Below, piece after piece: positions 15,830 through 23,410 of a stretch of 64,000 bases of DNA. Position 1 is the stretch's first letter. Each line of letters opens with the position of its first letter. The notes beneath the pieces are model-generated. The model was not told where the DNA came from. It did not search any database and worked only from the letters and a program-made list of their open reading frames with translations. The position numbers and the translations under genes were made by a program. Source of the stretch: Streptomyces sp. CB01373 (GTDB lineage: Bacteria > Actinomycetota > Actinomycetes > Streptomycetales > Streptomycetaceae); the NCBI RefSeq assembly GCF_002803075.1, contig NZ_NNBK01000017.1:62001-126000 (forward strand). The letters run 5' to 3'.

Positions 15830-17215
15830 GTGTTCTTCGTCGACACCATCGAGCTGGCAGGACTCGGCAACCGCAGCTACCTGGCCGGAGGCGGGCGCAC
15901 GGCGGTGGCGGTCGACCCGCCCAGGGACGTCGACCGGGTGCTGGCGGCGGCGGCCCGGCGCGGGGTGCGCGTCGCGTACGTCGTCGAGACCCATGTCCAC
16001 AACGACTACGTCTCCGGCGGCCTGGAACTCGCCCGGCTCACCGGAGCCGACTACCTCGTCCCGGAAGGCGCCCGCGTCAGCTTCGCGCGCACCCCCGTTC
16101 GCGACGGCGACACGGTGACCGTCGACGAGGACGCCCGGCTGACCCTGCACGCCCTGGCCACCCCGGGACACACCCCGCACCACACCTCGTACGTCCTGCG
16201 CGAGGCCGGCACCGCCCTCGCCGCGTTCACCGGCGGCTCGCTGCTGATCGGCACCGTCGGCCGCCCCGACCTGGTCGAACCGCGGCTGACCGAGGGCCTG
16301 GCCCGCGCCCAGCACGCCTCCGCCCACCGGCTCGCCGACGCACTGCCCGACGCCACCGCGGTGCTGCCCACCCACGGCTTCGGCAGCTTCTGCTCCTCCG
16401 GGCAGGCGGAAGGCGACAGCACGACCATCGGCCGGGAACGCGTGGTCAACGACGCGCTCACCCGCGACGTCGACGCCTTCGTGGCGGACCTGCTCGCGGG
16501 CCTGGACGACATCCCCGCGTACTACACGCACATGGGACCGGCCAACGCCGCCGGACCCGAGCCGGTCGACCTGACTCCGCCCGCCGTGGCCGACCCCGAT
16601 GAGATAGCCGCCCGGCTGGCCGCGGGGGAGTGGGTCGTCGACCTGCGCAACCGGGTGGCCTTCGCCGAAGGGCACGTCACCGGGTCGTTCAACTTCGAGG
16701 CCGAGGGCAAGCTCGCCACCTACCTGGCCTGGCTGGTGCCCTGGGGCAGGCCGGTGACGCTGCTCGCCGGGACGGCCGCGCAACTGGCCGACGCGCAGCG
16801 CGAGCTGGCCAGGGTCGGCATCGACCGCCCGGCCGCCGGGGCCACCGGCGGGCCGTCCGCCTGGCTCCGCCCGGGCGAGGAGCCCGCCTCCTTCCCGCGG
16901 GCCACCTTCGCGGACCTCGCCGAGCGGCACCCGGCCAAGGGCGTCGTCGTACTGGACGTGCGGCGCGACTCCGAACGGGCCGGGGGCTTCGTCGAGAACT
17001 CGGTGCACATCCCGGTCCACGAGCTGCACCGGCGGACCGGCGAGGTCCCCGACGGCCAGGTGTGGGTGCACTGCGCGGGCGGCATGCGGGCCGCCGTGGC
17101 GGCCTCCCTGCTCGACGCGGCGGGCCGCGACGTGGTCGCGGTGGACGACGGGTTCGAGTCCGCCGAGAAGGCCGGACTCACCGTACGGACCGCACGGGAG
17201 GAACGGTGCCGATGA
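15830..17215 (+). CDS. MBL-fold persulfide dioxygenase-like enzyme with two rhodanese domains
   Basis: 461 residues starting at GTG 15830 (AGGAAGGGAG upstream). Residues ~1-240 are a metallo-beta-lactamase fold of the ETHE1 type: ETHVHNDYVSGG, ATPGHTPHHTSY, LPTHGFGSFC. Residues ~255-345 form a rhodanese domain without a catalytic cysteine; residues ~360-455 form a second with the active-site loop HCAGGMRAA. This architecture matches CstB-like persulfide-handling enzymes that oxidise low-molecular-weight persulfides. It is preceded by tandem CsoR-type operators and is translationally coupled (ATGA) to a tiny frame and then to a TauE-type exporter. Confidence 0.92.
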   Translation: MFFVDTIELAGLGNRSYLAGGGRTAVAVDPPRDVDRVLAAAARRGVRVAYVVETHVHNDYVSGGLELARLTGADYLVPEGARVSFARTPVRDGDTVTVDEDARLTLHALATPGHTPHHTSYVLREAGTALAAFTGGSLLIGTVGRPDLVEPRLTEGLARAQHASAHRLADALPDATAVLPTHGFGSFCSSGQAEGDSTTIGRERVVNDALTRDVDAFVADLLAGLDDIPAYYTHMGPANAAGPEPVDLTPPAVADPDEIAARLAAGEWVVDLRNRVAFAEGHVTGSFNFEAEGKLATYLAWLVPWGRPVTLLAGTAAQLADAQRELARVGIDRPAAGATGGPSAWLRPGEEPASFPRATFADLAERHPAKGVVVLDVRRDSERAGGFVENSVHIPVHELHRRTGEVPDGQVWVHCAGGMRAAVAASLLDAAGRDVVAVDDGFESAEKAGLTVRTAREERCR

Positions 17216-17331
17216 GTCCGGCCCGCCCCGCTCCCGCCAGGATCACCGCCCTGGAGGCCGCCACACGTACGGGCCACGCCCGGACCGGCGGCGGATCCGG
17301 CGGCCGGCGCGAGGACGGCGCGATCGCGTGA
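17212..17331 (+). CDS. Small overlapping reading frame, 39 codons
   Basis: The ATG at 17212 overlaps the stop of the MBL-rhodanese gene (ATGA) and its TGA overlaps the GTG of the exporter gene (GTGA), so the frame bridges two genes with no spare base. Codons are mainly G/C-ending. The product begins MSPARPAPARITALEAATRTG and has no recognised domain. The ITALEAATRTG stretch resembles the first helix of rhodanese domains, so it may be a residual rhodanese N-terminus retained for coupling (speculative). It may not make a stable protein. Confidence 0.4.
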   Translation: MSPARPAPARITALEAATRTGHARTGGGSGGRREDGAIA

Positions 17332-18074
17332 GTGCTCTGCTCCTCGCCCTGGCCGCCGGGGCCGTCGTCGGCCTGGCACTGGGCGCGCTCGGGGGTGGCG
17401 GCAGCGTCCTGGCCGTCCCCGCCCTGATCTATCTGCTCGGCTTCACCCCGGCCGCGGCCACCACCGCGAGCCTGGTCGTCGTCACCGTCACCTCGGCCAC
17501 GGCGCTGGTCGCACACGCCCGCGACGGCCATGTGCGGTGGCGCACCGGCCTGTCGTTCGCCGCCGCGGGCATCGGCCCGGCCATGCTGGGCGGCGCGGTC
17601 GCCGGACGGCTGCCGGACGCCGTGCTGGCCGCCGCCTTCGCGCTCGTCGCGGCGGTCGCCGCGGCCCGGATGCTGCGCCCGCGCCCGGCGCCGGAGGGGG
17701 ACCGTCCCGTACGGCACGGGCGGGCCGCGGCCACCGGCGCCGGACTCGGCGCGGTCACCGGAGTGCTGGGCGTCGGCGGCGGCTTCCTCGCCGTCCCCGC
17801 CCTGGTGGGCGCGCTCTCCCTGCGGATGCGCGAGGCCGTGGTTACCAGCCTGCTGGTCATCACCGCCAACTCCCTGGCCGCGCTGGCGCTGCGCGCCGGG
17901 ACGGTCGACGGGCTCGACTGGGCGGTGATCGCGCCGTTCGCCGGTGCGGCGGTCCTCGCCGCCTGGGACGGCAGGCGGCTGGCCGCCAAGGTGTCCGGGC
18001 CGGTGTTGCAGCGGATCTTCGCCGCGACGCTGCTGGCGGTGGCGGCGTTCATGCTCGTCGACGCGGTGGCCTGA
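17328..18074 (+). CDS. Sulfite exporter TauE/SafE family membrane protein
   Basis: 248 residues, strongly hydrophobic, seven to eight predicted membrane segments in two halves. The signature glycine motifs are GALGGGGSVLAVPALIYLLG (N-terminal half) and GVLGVGGGFLAVPALVG (C-terminal half). The family exports sulfite or related sulfur anions; here it would remove products of the upstream persulfide-oxidising enzyme. The GTG at 17328 overlaps the preceding small frame, giving a coupled operon under the tandem operators at 15751-15803. Confidence 0.92.
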   Translation: MSALLLALAAGAVVGLALGALGGGGSVLAVPALIYLLGFTPAAATTASLVVVTVTSATALVAHARDGHVRWRTGLSFAAAGIGPAMLGGAVAGRLPDAVLAAAFALVAAVAAARMLRPRPAPEGDRPVRHGRAAATGAGLGAVTGVLGVGGGFLAVPALVGALSLRMREAVVTSLLVITANSLAALALRAGTVDGLDWAVIAPFAGAAVLAAWDGRRLAAKVSGPVLQRIFAATLLAVAAFMLVDAVA

Positions 18075-18110
18075 TGCACGCCGGCCGGCCGGGCCCGGGA
18101 CGGCCCGCTC

Positions 18111-18416
18111 TCACGCCAGCGACAGGAACAGCTTCTCCATGCGGGCCCGCATCTGCGCGGGGTCCTGGCCGTTGGTCCGCCCCGCCTCGATGTCGGCCAC
18201 GCACTTCTGCAGGCCGGTGGCGATGATGGCGAAACCGGCGCGGTCCAGGGCGCGGGAGGCGGCGGCGAGCTGAGTCACGACCTCCTCGCAGTCGCGGCCC
18301 TCCTCGATCATCCGGATCACCCCGGAGATCTGGCCCTGCGCCCGGCGCAACCGGTTCAGCACGGCCTTGAGGTCCGCGCCCTCGAGCTCCAGTTCCACGA
18401 TCACTCCTTGCGACAT
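18111..18416 (-). CDS. CsoR-family repressor lacking the copper-binding His, CstR-like persulfide sensor
   Basis: 101 residues, all-helical DUF156 protein: LNRLRRAQGQISGVIRMIEE, then GRDCEEVVTQLAAASRALDRA and ATGLQKCV. CsoR copper sensors use Cys, His and Cys, with the His four residues before the second Cys. Here that position is Gly while both cysteines remain, as in the persulfide sensor CstR, in which the two Cys form polysulfide links. The neighbours (MBL-rhodanese, TauE, rhodanese) are classic CstR targets. The start ATG (18414-18416) overlaps a copy of the operator, indicating autoregulation. The gene is divergent from the rhodanese gene at 18492. Confidence 0.9.
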   Translation of the reverse strand: MSQGVIVELELEGADLKAVLNRLRRAQGQISGVIRMIEEGRDCEEVVTQLAAASRALDRAGFAIIATGLQKCVADIEAGRTNGQDPAQMRARMEKLFLSLA

Positions 18417-18429
18417 ACCCCTGGGGGTA
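18415..18429. promoter_or_regulatory. CsoR/CstR-type operator at the repressor start codon
   Basis: ATACCCCTGGGGGTA, a one-base variant of the two operators at 15751-15802, overlaps the repressor start codon and lies about 65 bp before the divergent rhodanese gene. One site can therefore control both genes. GTACTG follows it, possibly part of a plus-strand promoter. Confidence 0.8.
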
Positions 18430-18491
18430 CTGTACGTCCGTCCTCGGGACGACGTCGACCGCCCCACCGACCGGAAAGGACCCGTTCCGCC

Positions 18492-19079
18492 GTGACCGAT
18501 CCCTCCATCCCCGTCCCCCTGGCCGTCGAGCAGGCGCGCTCACGGCTCGACGGGCTGACCGTCATCGATGTGCGCACGCCCGGCGAGTATGCCTCCGGAC
18601 ACCTCCCCGGCGCGCTCAACATCCCGCTGGACCGCGTCGGGCAGGCGCTGCCCGAGATACGGCACGCGGCGGAGCGCGGCGAGGTCCTCGTCGTCTGCGC
18701 CTCGGGCGCCCGCTCGGCCAAGGCCTGCGTCTACCTGGCCCGGCAGGGCGTCGCCGCCGCCACCCTCACCGGCGGCACCGGCGCCTGGGCGGCGGCGGGT
18801 CACGAGCTGCACCGGCCGACGGCCTGCGAGACCCCGGCCGGCTGGAGCATGGAACGCCAAGTGCGTTTCACCGCCGGAACGTTGGTGCTGCTCGGGCTGG
18901 CGCTCGGACTGCTCGTCCACCCGGCCTTGCTGATCCTGCCGGCGGGCGTGGCGGGCGGACTGGTCTTCTCCGCCCTCACCGACACCTGCGGTATGGCCGT
19001 CCTGCTCGGGAAGCTCCCCCACAACCGGCCGCGCGCGGCCCGGCTCGACGCGACGCTCGAGACGCTGCGGAGCAGGTGA
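18492..19079 (+). CDS. YgaP-like rhodanese with C-terminal membrane domain
   Basis: 195 residues, GTG start. An N-terminal rhodanese domain (about 5-105) has TVIDVRTPGEYASGHLPGA and the catalytic loop CASGARSAK. The C-terminal ~70 residues hold two hydrophobic helices (VLLGLALGLLVHPALLILPA and a following segment) with the DUF2892 end TDTCGMAVLLGKLPHN. E. coli YgaP has this architecture and transfers persulfide sulfur at the inner membrane. It is divergent from the CstR-like repressor and shares its operator. A strong terminator hairpin follows at 19085. Confidence 0.9.
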   Translation: MTDPSIPVPLAVEQARSRLDGLTVIDVRTPGEYASGHLPGALNIPLDRVGQALPEIRHAAERGEVLVVCASGARSAKACVYLARQGVAAATLTGGTGAWAAAGHELHRPTACETPAGWSMERQVRFTAGTLVLLGLALGLLVHPALLILPAGVAGGLVFSALTDTCGMAVLLGKLPHNRPRAARLDATLETLRSR

Positions 19080-19084
19080 GACCG

Positions 19085-19110
19085 GCGGGGCGGCCGACCG
19101 GCCGCCCCGC
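19085..19110 (+). terminator. Perfect 11-bp hairpin after the rhodanese gene
   Basis: GCGGGGCGGCC, a GACC loop and GGCCGCCCCGC, starting 6 bp past the rhodanese stop. There is no U-tract, as is usual for Streptomyces terminators. It lies between convergent genes and may act on both strands. Confidence 0.75.
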
Positions 19111-19185
19111 AGCGACTCCGCCCCGCAGCGACCGGCCACCCCCGGAGATCCGGACTCCTTCGTCGGCCCGGAGGCCGGCCCGGAC

Positions 19186-19992
19186 TCACTCGACGGGGCC
19201 CTCCTGGTGTTCCAGCAGGTGCCCCATGCGGTCGCAGAACAGATGGCCGAACAGCGCGCCGCCGTAGACGACGAACCCCGCGCCGACCAGCCAGGACTCC
19301 ACCACCAGGATGGTGCCGATGGCGCCGTAGCTGACCGCGTTGGTCACGATCAGCGGGGTGAACACCAGGAACGAGAAGGCGCGCAGGCCCACCAGGCCGA
19401 CCATGGTGGCGACGGCGCCGGGGAAGAGGAGCCGCCAGCGCACCTGGCTGCCGAGCAGGAAGTGCGGGCCCCACCAGAAGAACAGCACGCCGACACCCAC
19501 GCTCAGCAGCATGCGGTAGGTCCCGTCGAACACCGTCCGGGTGAGCACCTGCATGTACAGGTACACCATGAGCGCGACCAGCCAGACGGCCTGCCGCCAG
19601 ATCCGGTGCCAGGGCCCGGCGGGCAGCCGCCACACCCGCTCGTAGGCGTTCTGCACGCTCGACGCGAAGGACACGCCGAACACCGCGAGCAGCACCAGGC
19701 CCCACGCGCTGGTGGTACCGGCCACCCTGCGCGCCGGGCTGAAGACCTCCGAGAGCACGTCGGCGGACCGGCCGGACAGGTCCATGCCGTCCACCAGCCA
19801 CAACGCGAACCCGCCGTGGTGCAGCGGATCGAGCGCGGCGACCACGATCAGCAGCGGTGCCAGGGTGACCAGGGAGAGCGTCGCGAACCCCATCGCCCGG
19901 TGCATGAGCTCCAGCCGCTTGCCGCGCCGGTAGAGCTCAGCGGCCCACCCCAGGTGCGTCGTCGGGCGGTCGGAGGACTCCCGCTTGCTCAA
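19186..19992 (-). CDS. YihY/BrkB family inner-membrane protein
   Basis: 268 residues with about six membrane helices: FATLSLVTLAPLLIVVAAL, GLVLLAVFGVSFASSV, LVALMVYLYMQVL, LLSVGVGVLFFWWGP, FPGAVATMVGLVGLRAFSF and a C-terminal pair. YihY-family proteins (formerly called RNase BN in error) have no established activity. The start is TTG at 19992; an in-frame TGA lies seven codons upstream, so no earlier start exists, and the Shine-Dalgarno is weak. A start at a later internal ATG would lose the N-terminal cytoplasmic segment. Confidence 0.82.
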   Translation of the reverse strand: MSKRESSDRPTTHLGWAAELYRRGKRLELMHRAMGFATLSLVTLAPLLIVVAALDPLHHGGFALWLVDGMDLSGRSADVLSEVFSPARRVAGTTSAWGLVLLAVFGVSFASSVQNAYERVWRLPAGPWHRIWRQAVWLVALMVYLYMQVLTRTVFDGTYRMLLSVGVGVLFFWWGPHFLLGSQVRWRLLFPGAVATMVGLVGLRAFSFLVFTPLIVTNAVSYGAIGTILVVESWLVGAGFVVYGGALFGHLFCDRMGHLLEHQEGPVE

Positions 19993-20353
19993 CTCGGCCG
20001 CCGTGAACGCCCGTCACGGTGGCCGGTGCCGCTCGACGCCGGAGGGGACGGGGTGGGACATGACATGGCGACGGCGCCTCCTCTCCGGGTCACGGGTGAC
20101 CGGCGCCCGGCCCGCGCAAACCCGTCATCGCGACCCACCCGCCCAGCCGCACCATAGGCAGGCGTGAGTCCGACAGGTTCCGGGACAGGCGTGCGCGGTG
20201 CACCGCCCCTCAGCACTTCCATCGTCGCGCCGCTGCCCCGCACGGGCACACCGGGAGCACGGGCACCCCCTTCGCGCCCGGTCGTCAACGTGCCCAGGCC
20301 CCTCCCGCCCATGGACGAGAAGGGCCCTCCTTCACTGATGGCGAGGCCGGGCC
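19993..20353. other. Intergenic region without a recognisable gene
   Basis: 361 bp between two minus-strand genes. GAAGGGCCCTCCTTC (20318-20332) is a short palindrome about 20 bp past the 3' end of the small secreted-protein gene and may terminate it. No open frame with consistent codon bias was found on either strand. Confidence 0.5.
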
Positions 20354-20587
20354 TCAGCGCATCCTGGTGGTACAGACCATGTGCTCCGAGACCCAGACCC
20401 TCTTGCCGTGGCGGGTCGTGAAGTAGTGCCCCTTGACCTTGTGACAGTTGTGGTGCGCTGTCCCGTACGAGGTGGTGCTCTTGGCGGGGGCTGCCGATGC
20501 GGTGCCCACGGAGGCCACGGCGGCGCCACCCGCCATGACGCCCGCAGCGAGGCCGGTGGCCAGTGCGCGTGTGAGTCGACGTCGCAT
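20354..20587 (-). CDS. Small secreted protein, 77 residues
   Basis: The N-terminus (MRRRLTRALATGLAAGVMAGG, Ala/Val-rich core, cleavage probably after TASA-A) is a clear Sec signal peptide. The mature ~45 residues are polar and basic with two cysteines (HHNCHK and MVCTTRMR) and a YFTTRHGKRVWVSEH segment, suggesting one disulfide. No family was recognised with certainty; several Streptomyces genomes encode similar short exported peptides. The ATG at 20587 follows AAGGGAGCCAGTA. It is not obviously linked to its neighbours. Confidence 0.8.
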   Translation of the reverse strand: MRRRLTRALATGLAAGVMAGGAAVASVGTASAAPAKSTTSYGTAHHNCHKVKGHYFTTRHGKRVWVSEHMVCTTRMR

Positions 20588-20957
20588 TACTGGCTCCCTT
20601 TCGCTTGGGAATCAGGTACGTTGCCCATTTTCGTCCCTCCTCTGGGCCCTTGCATCAGCGCTGGTGGGCGGGCCGGGACGGGGCCCGGCGGGCGGTGCCG
20701 CAGACGTCCGGCGCCTCGTACGGGGTCATTTCGCACGGTGGGATGTGCAGTTCGGGCTTGCCCCCGGGGCGGCGCGCGTGCCCGGAGCTCCGCGCCCCCG
20801 GGTCCGTTCCGCACCGTACAAAGCCGGGCGGTCGCTCGCCATACTGGACGGGGGCCCTTCCGCGGATCAGGCCGGTGCCGGGACGGGGCCAGGGGGCGGC
20901 CCGGACGCCGGGCACGGCCCGGAGAGGCGGGGTACACGGCGACGGGGGCGGCGCGAG
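20588..20957. promoter_or_regulatory. Divergent intergenic region upstream of the TPR-kinase gene
   Basis: 370 bp separate the small secreted-protein gene from the kinase gene. A possible plus-strand -10 element CATACT occurs at 20840-20845 after GTACAAAG (around 20817). The kinase start codon lacks a strong ribosome binding site. In-frame open sequence upstream of the kinase start lacks family similarity, so it is taken as leader. Confidence 0.35.
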
Positions 20958-23204
20958 ATGTCGGACACCATGCTGATCCAGGGCCGTTACCGGCTGCTCG
21001 ACACCATCGGCCGGGGCGGCATGGGCGAGGTGTGGCGGGCGCGGGACGAGTCGCTGGGCCGCCATGTCGCGGTGAAGTGCCTCAAGCCGCTCGGCCCCCA
21101 GCGCGACCCGTCCTTCACCCGGGTGCTGCGCGAGCGGTTCCGGCGCGAGGCCCGGGTGGCCGCCGCGCTCCAGCACCGGGGGGTGACCGTCGTCCACGAC
21201 TTCGGCGAGTCCGACGGCGTGCTCTACCTGGTGATGGAGATGCTCGACGGCCGCAACCTCGGACAGTTGCTGAAGGACAACGACCACCGGCCGCTGGCCG
21301 TGCCCGACATCGTCGAGATCGCCGAACAGGTCGCCGCGGCCCTCGCCTACACCCACCAACAGGGCATCGTGCACCGGGATCTGAAACCGGCGAACATCAT
21401 GCGCCTGACCGACGGGACGGTGAAGATCTGCGACTTCGGCATCGCCCGGCTCGGCCACGACATCGGCTTCACCGCCCGCCTGACCGGCACCGGCGTCGCC
21501 ATGGGCACCCCGCACTACATGTCGCCCGAACAGATCGGCGGAACCGAGGTCGACCAGCGCAGCGACCTGTACTCGCTGGGCTGTGTGCTGTACGAACTCG
21601 CCACCGGGACACCGCCGTTCGACTTCGACGACGCCTGGGCGATCCTCGTCGGGCACCGCGACACCCCGCCCGAACCGCCCCGCCGTCAACGCGCCGAACT
21701 CCCCGAGTACCTGGAGCGGATCATCCTCGATCTGCTCGCCAAACTGCCCGAGCAACGGCCCGACGACGCCCACGCGTTGAGCCGCCGCATCATCGCCGGC
21801 CGCACGCCGGCGCCGCGGTACGCGCCCACCATGGTCACCCCGCTCCCAGGGCCGCGCGTGTCCGAACCGGCCGGTCGTGACGCCCGGCTGCCGTCGTGGA
21901 CACTCGGCATGACCACCGGTCACAAGCCGGCCGGCGCGGCCCCGCGCACCGCACCTCCGGCCGACGCGGCCGGCCTGACCGGTGAGTGGACCCCGCGCAC
22001 CGCCACGGACGGCCCGGCGGAGACCGGGCGGACGCCCGGCGGACGGCCCGTCCCCGCCCCGGAGGCCGTCAGGGCGCTGACCGACCGGCATCGGGCGGCC
22101 CTGAGCCTCGGACGGCTCGGCCGCTGGGAAGAGGCGTGCGAGGCACACCACGCCATCGCCGACGAGCGGGCCCGCCTCCTCGGCCCCGACCACCCCGACA
22201 CCCTCGCCGGCCGCTACGAATACGCCTTCGGCCTCAGCCGGACCGGTCGTCCGGCCGAGGCGCTGCGGGAGTACAAGCAGGTGGCCGAGGCGCGCATCGG
22301 GGCGCTCGGCGCCGACCACCCGGACACGCTCGCCGTGCGCCAGGAGATGGCGTACGTACTGGGCCGCCTGGGCCGCCACTTCGACGCGCACCAGGTGTAC
22401 GCGGCGGTGCTCGCCGCGCGCGAGCGCACCATGGGCCCGGACCATCCCGACACCCTGCGCTGCCGGCACAACCTCGCCTTCAGCCTCAGCCGGCTCGGCC
22501 GCCCGGACGACTCGTACCGCATGGCCTGCCAGGTCGCCGCCGCCCGCGCCAGGGTGCTCGGGCCGCAGCACCCCGACACCCTGGTCACCAGGTTCGAAGT
22601 CGCCTACACCCTCGGGCAGTTGGGGAGGTGGGCGGAGGCTCTGGACACCTACCACGAGGTCGCCGGGGCGCGCGCCCGTGCGCTCGGCGCCGACCACCCC
22701 GACACCCTGGCCGCCCGCTACGAGGTCGGCATCAGCCTGGGCCGGCTCGGGCGCAGCGCGGAGGCGCTGGAGCTTTACCGGGCCCTGATCGACGACCGCA
22801 CCCGGGTGCACGGACCCGCGCACCCCGAGACCCTGCGCGCGCGCCACGGTCTCGGGGTCAACCTCGGCCGGCTCGGCCGCTGGGAGGAGGCCCTCGCGGA
22901 GTCCCGCGACGTGTGCGCGATCCGCGTCCGCGTGCTCGGCGCCGACCACCCCGACACCCTCGTCAGCCGCCGCGAGGTCGCCGTGAGCCTCGGCTGGCTC
23001 GGCCGCTGGGCCGACGCGCTCACCGAGTACCGCGCGGTGGCCGGGGCCCGCGAGCGCGTCCTGGGCGCCGGCCACCCCGACACCCTCGCCAGCCGCACCG
23101 ACGAGGCCCACTGCCTGGAACAACTCGGCCGCGGCCAGGAGGCCGCAGAGCTGTACCGCAGGGTCGCCGTCCTGCGCGGGCAGCGCGCGGCCGACGGGCC
23201 GTAG
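20958..23204 (+). CDS. Eukaryotic-type Ser/Thr protein kinase with eight 42-residue TPR-like repeats
   Basis: 748 residues, no membrane segment. The kinase domain (about 8-275) has IGRGGMGEVWRARD, the VAVKCL lysine, HRDLKPANIM, CDFGIARL and MSPEQIGG, so all catalytic residues are present. A Pro/Ala-rich linker (about 285-370) follows. From about 395 to 740 come eight TPR_10/12-type repeats built on LGxDHPDTL followed by LGRLGRWxEAL, almost invariant in length at 42 residues. Such repeats usually bind peptides or mediate oligomerisation. The stop codon coincides with the edge of a MITE-like element (23204-23346). Target unknown. Confidence 0.93.
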   Translation: MSDTMLIQGRYRLLDTIGRGGMGEVWRARDESLGRHVAVKCLKPLGPQRDPSFTRVLRERFRREARVAAALQHRGVTVVHDFGESDGVLYLVMEMLDGRNLGQLLKDNDHRPLAVPDIVEIAEQVAAALAYTHQQGIVHRDLKPANIMRLTDGTVKICDFGIARLGHDIGFTARLTGTGVAMGTPHYMSPEQIGGTEVDQRSDLYSLGCVLYELATGTPPFDFDDAWAILVGHRDTPPEPPRRQRAELPEYLERIILDLLAKLPEQRPDDAHALSRRIIAGRTPAPRYAPTMVTPLPGPRVSEPAGRDARLPSWTLGMTTGHKPAGAAPRTAPPADAAGLTGEWTPRTATDGPAETGRTPGGRPVPAPEAVRALTDRHRAALSLGRLGRWEEACEAHHAIADERARLLGPDHPDTLAGRYEYAFGLSRTGRPAEALREYKQVAEARIGALGADHPDTLAVRQEMAYVLGRLGRHFDAHQVYAAVLAARERTMGPDHPDTLRCRHNLAFSLSRLGRPDDSYRMACQVAAARARVLGPQHPDTLVTRFEVAYTLGQLGRWAEALDTYHEVAGARARALGADHPDTLAARYEVGISLGRLGRSAEALELYRALIDDRTRVHGPAHPETLRARHGLGVNLGRLGRWEEALAESRDVCAIRVRVLGADHPDTLVSRREVAVSLGWLGRWADALTEYRAVAGARERVLGAGHPDTLASRTDEAHCLEQLGRGQEAAELYRRVAVLRGQRAADGP

Positions 23205-23346
23205 GGCCTGCTGCGAAAGTCCCGCCTGCCCCGCGACACCATGCACGCTTCCCCAAGCCCTTCGAGCAGGGGGGACCCCCAGAGCACGCGCCTGACGCCG
23301 CGAGGCCCGCCCTCCGGGCGGACGACGGGACTTTCGCAGCAGGCCC
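23204..23346. mobile_element. 143-bp MITE-like element with 21-bp perfect terminal inverted repeats
   Basis: Ends are GGGCCTGCTGCGAAAGTCCCG (from 23204) and its exact reverse complement (to 23346), flanked on both sides by TA (23202-23203 and 23347-23348), as expected for an IS630/Tc1-type target duplication. The ~100-bp interior has no coding bias, so it would need a transposase in trans. The left TA plus the first G form the TAG stop codon of the kinase gene; the G after the right TA would also give TAG in an empty site, so the kinase is unchanged. As RNA it could form a long stem and act as a terminator. Confidence 0.8.
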
Positions 23347-23410
23347 TAGGCGCCCATCCGCCTCGGACCGCACCCTGGCCGATGTGGATCACCGCGTGTT
23401 ACGAAGGACC

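Noticed and set aside
20448..20957. N-terminal extension of the TPR-kinase by about 170 codons
   Set aside because: The sequence lacks any domain or signal and the family starts at the MSDTMLIQGRYRLL segment; it contains a likely promoter.
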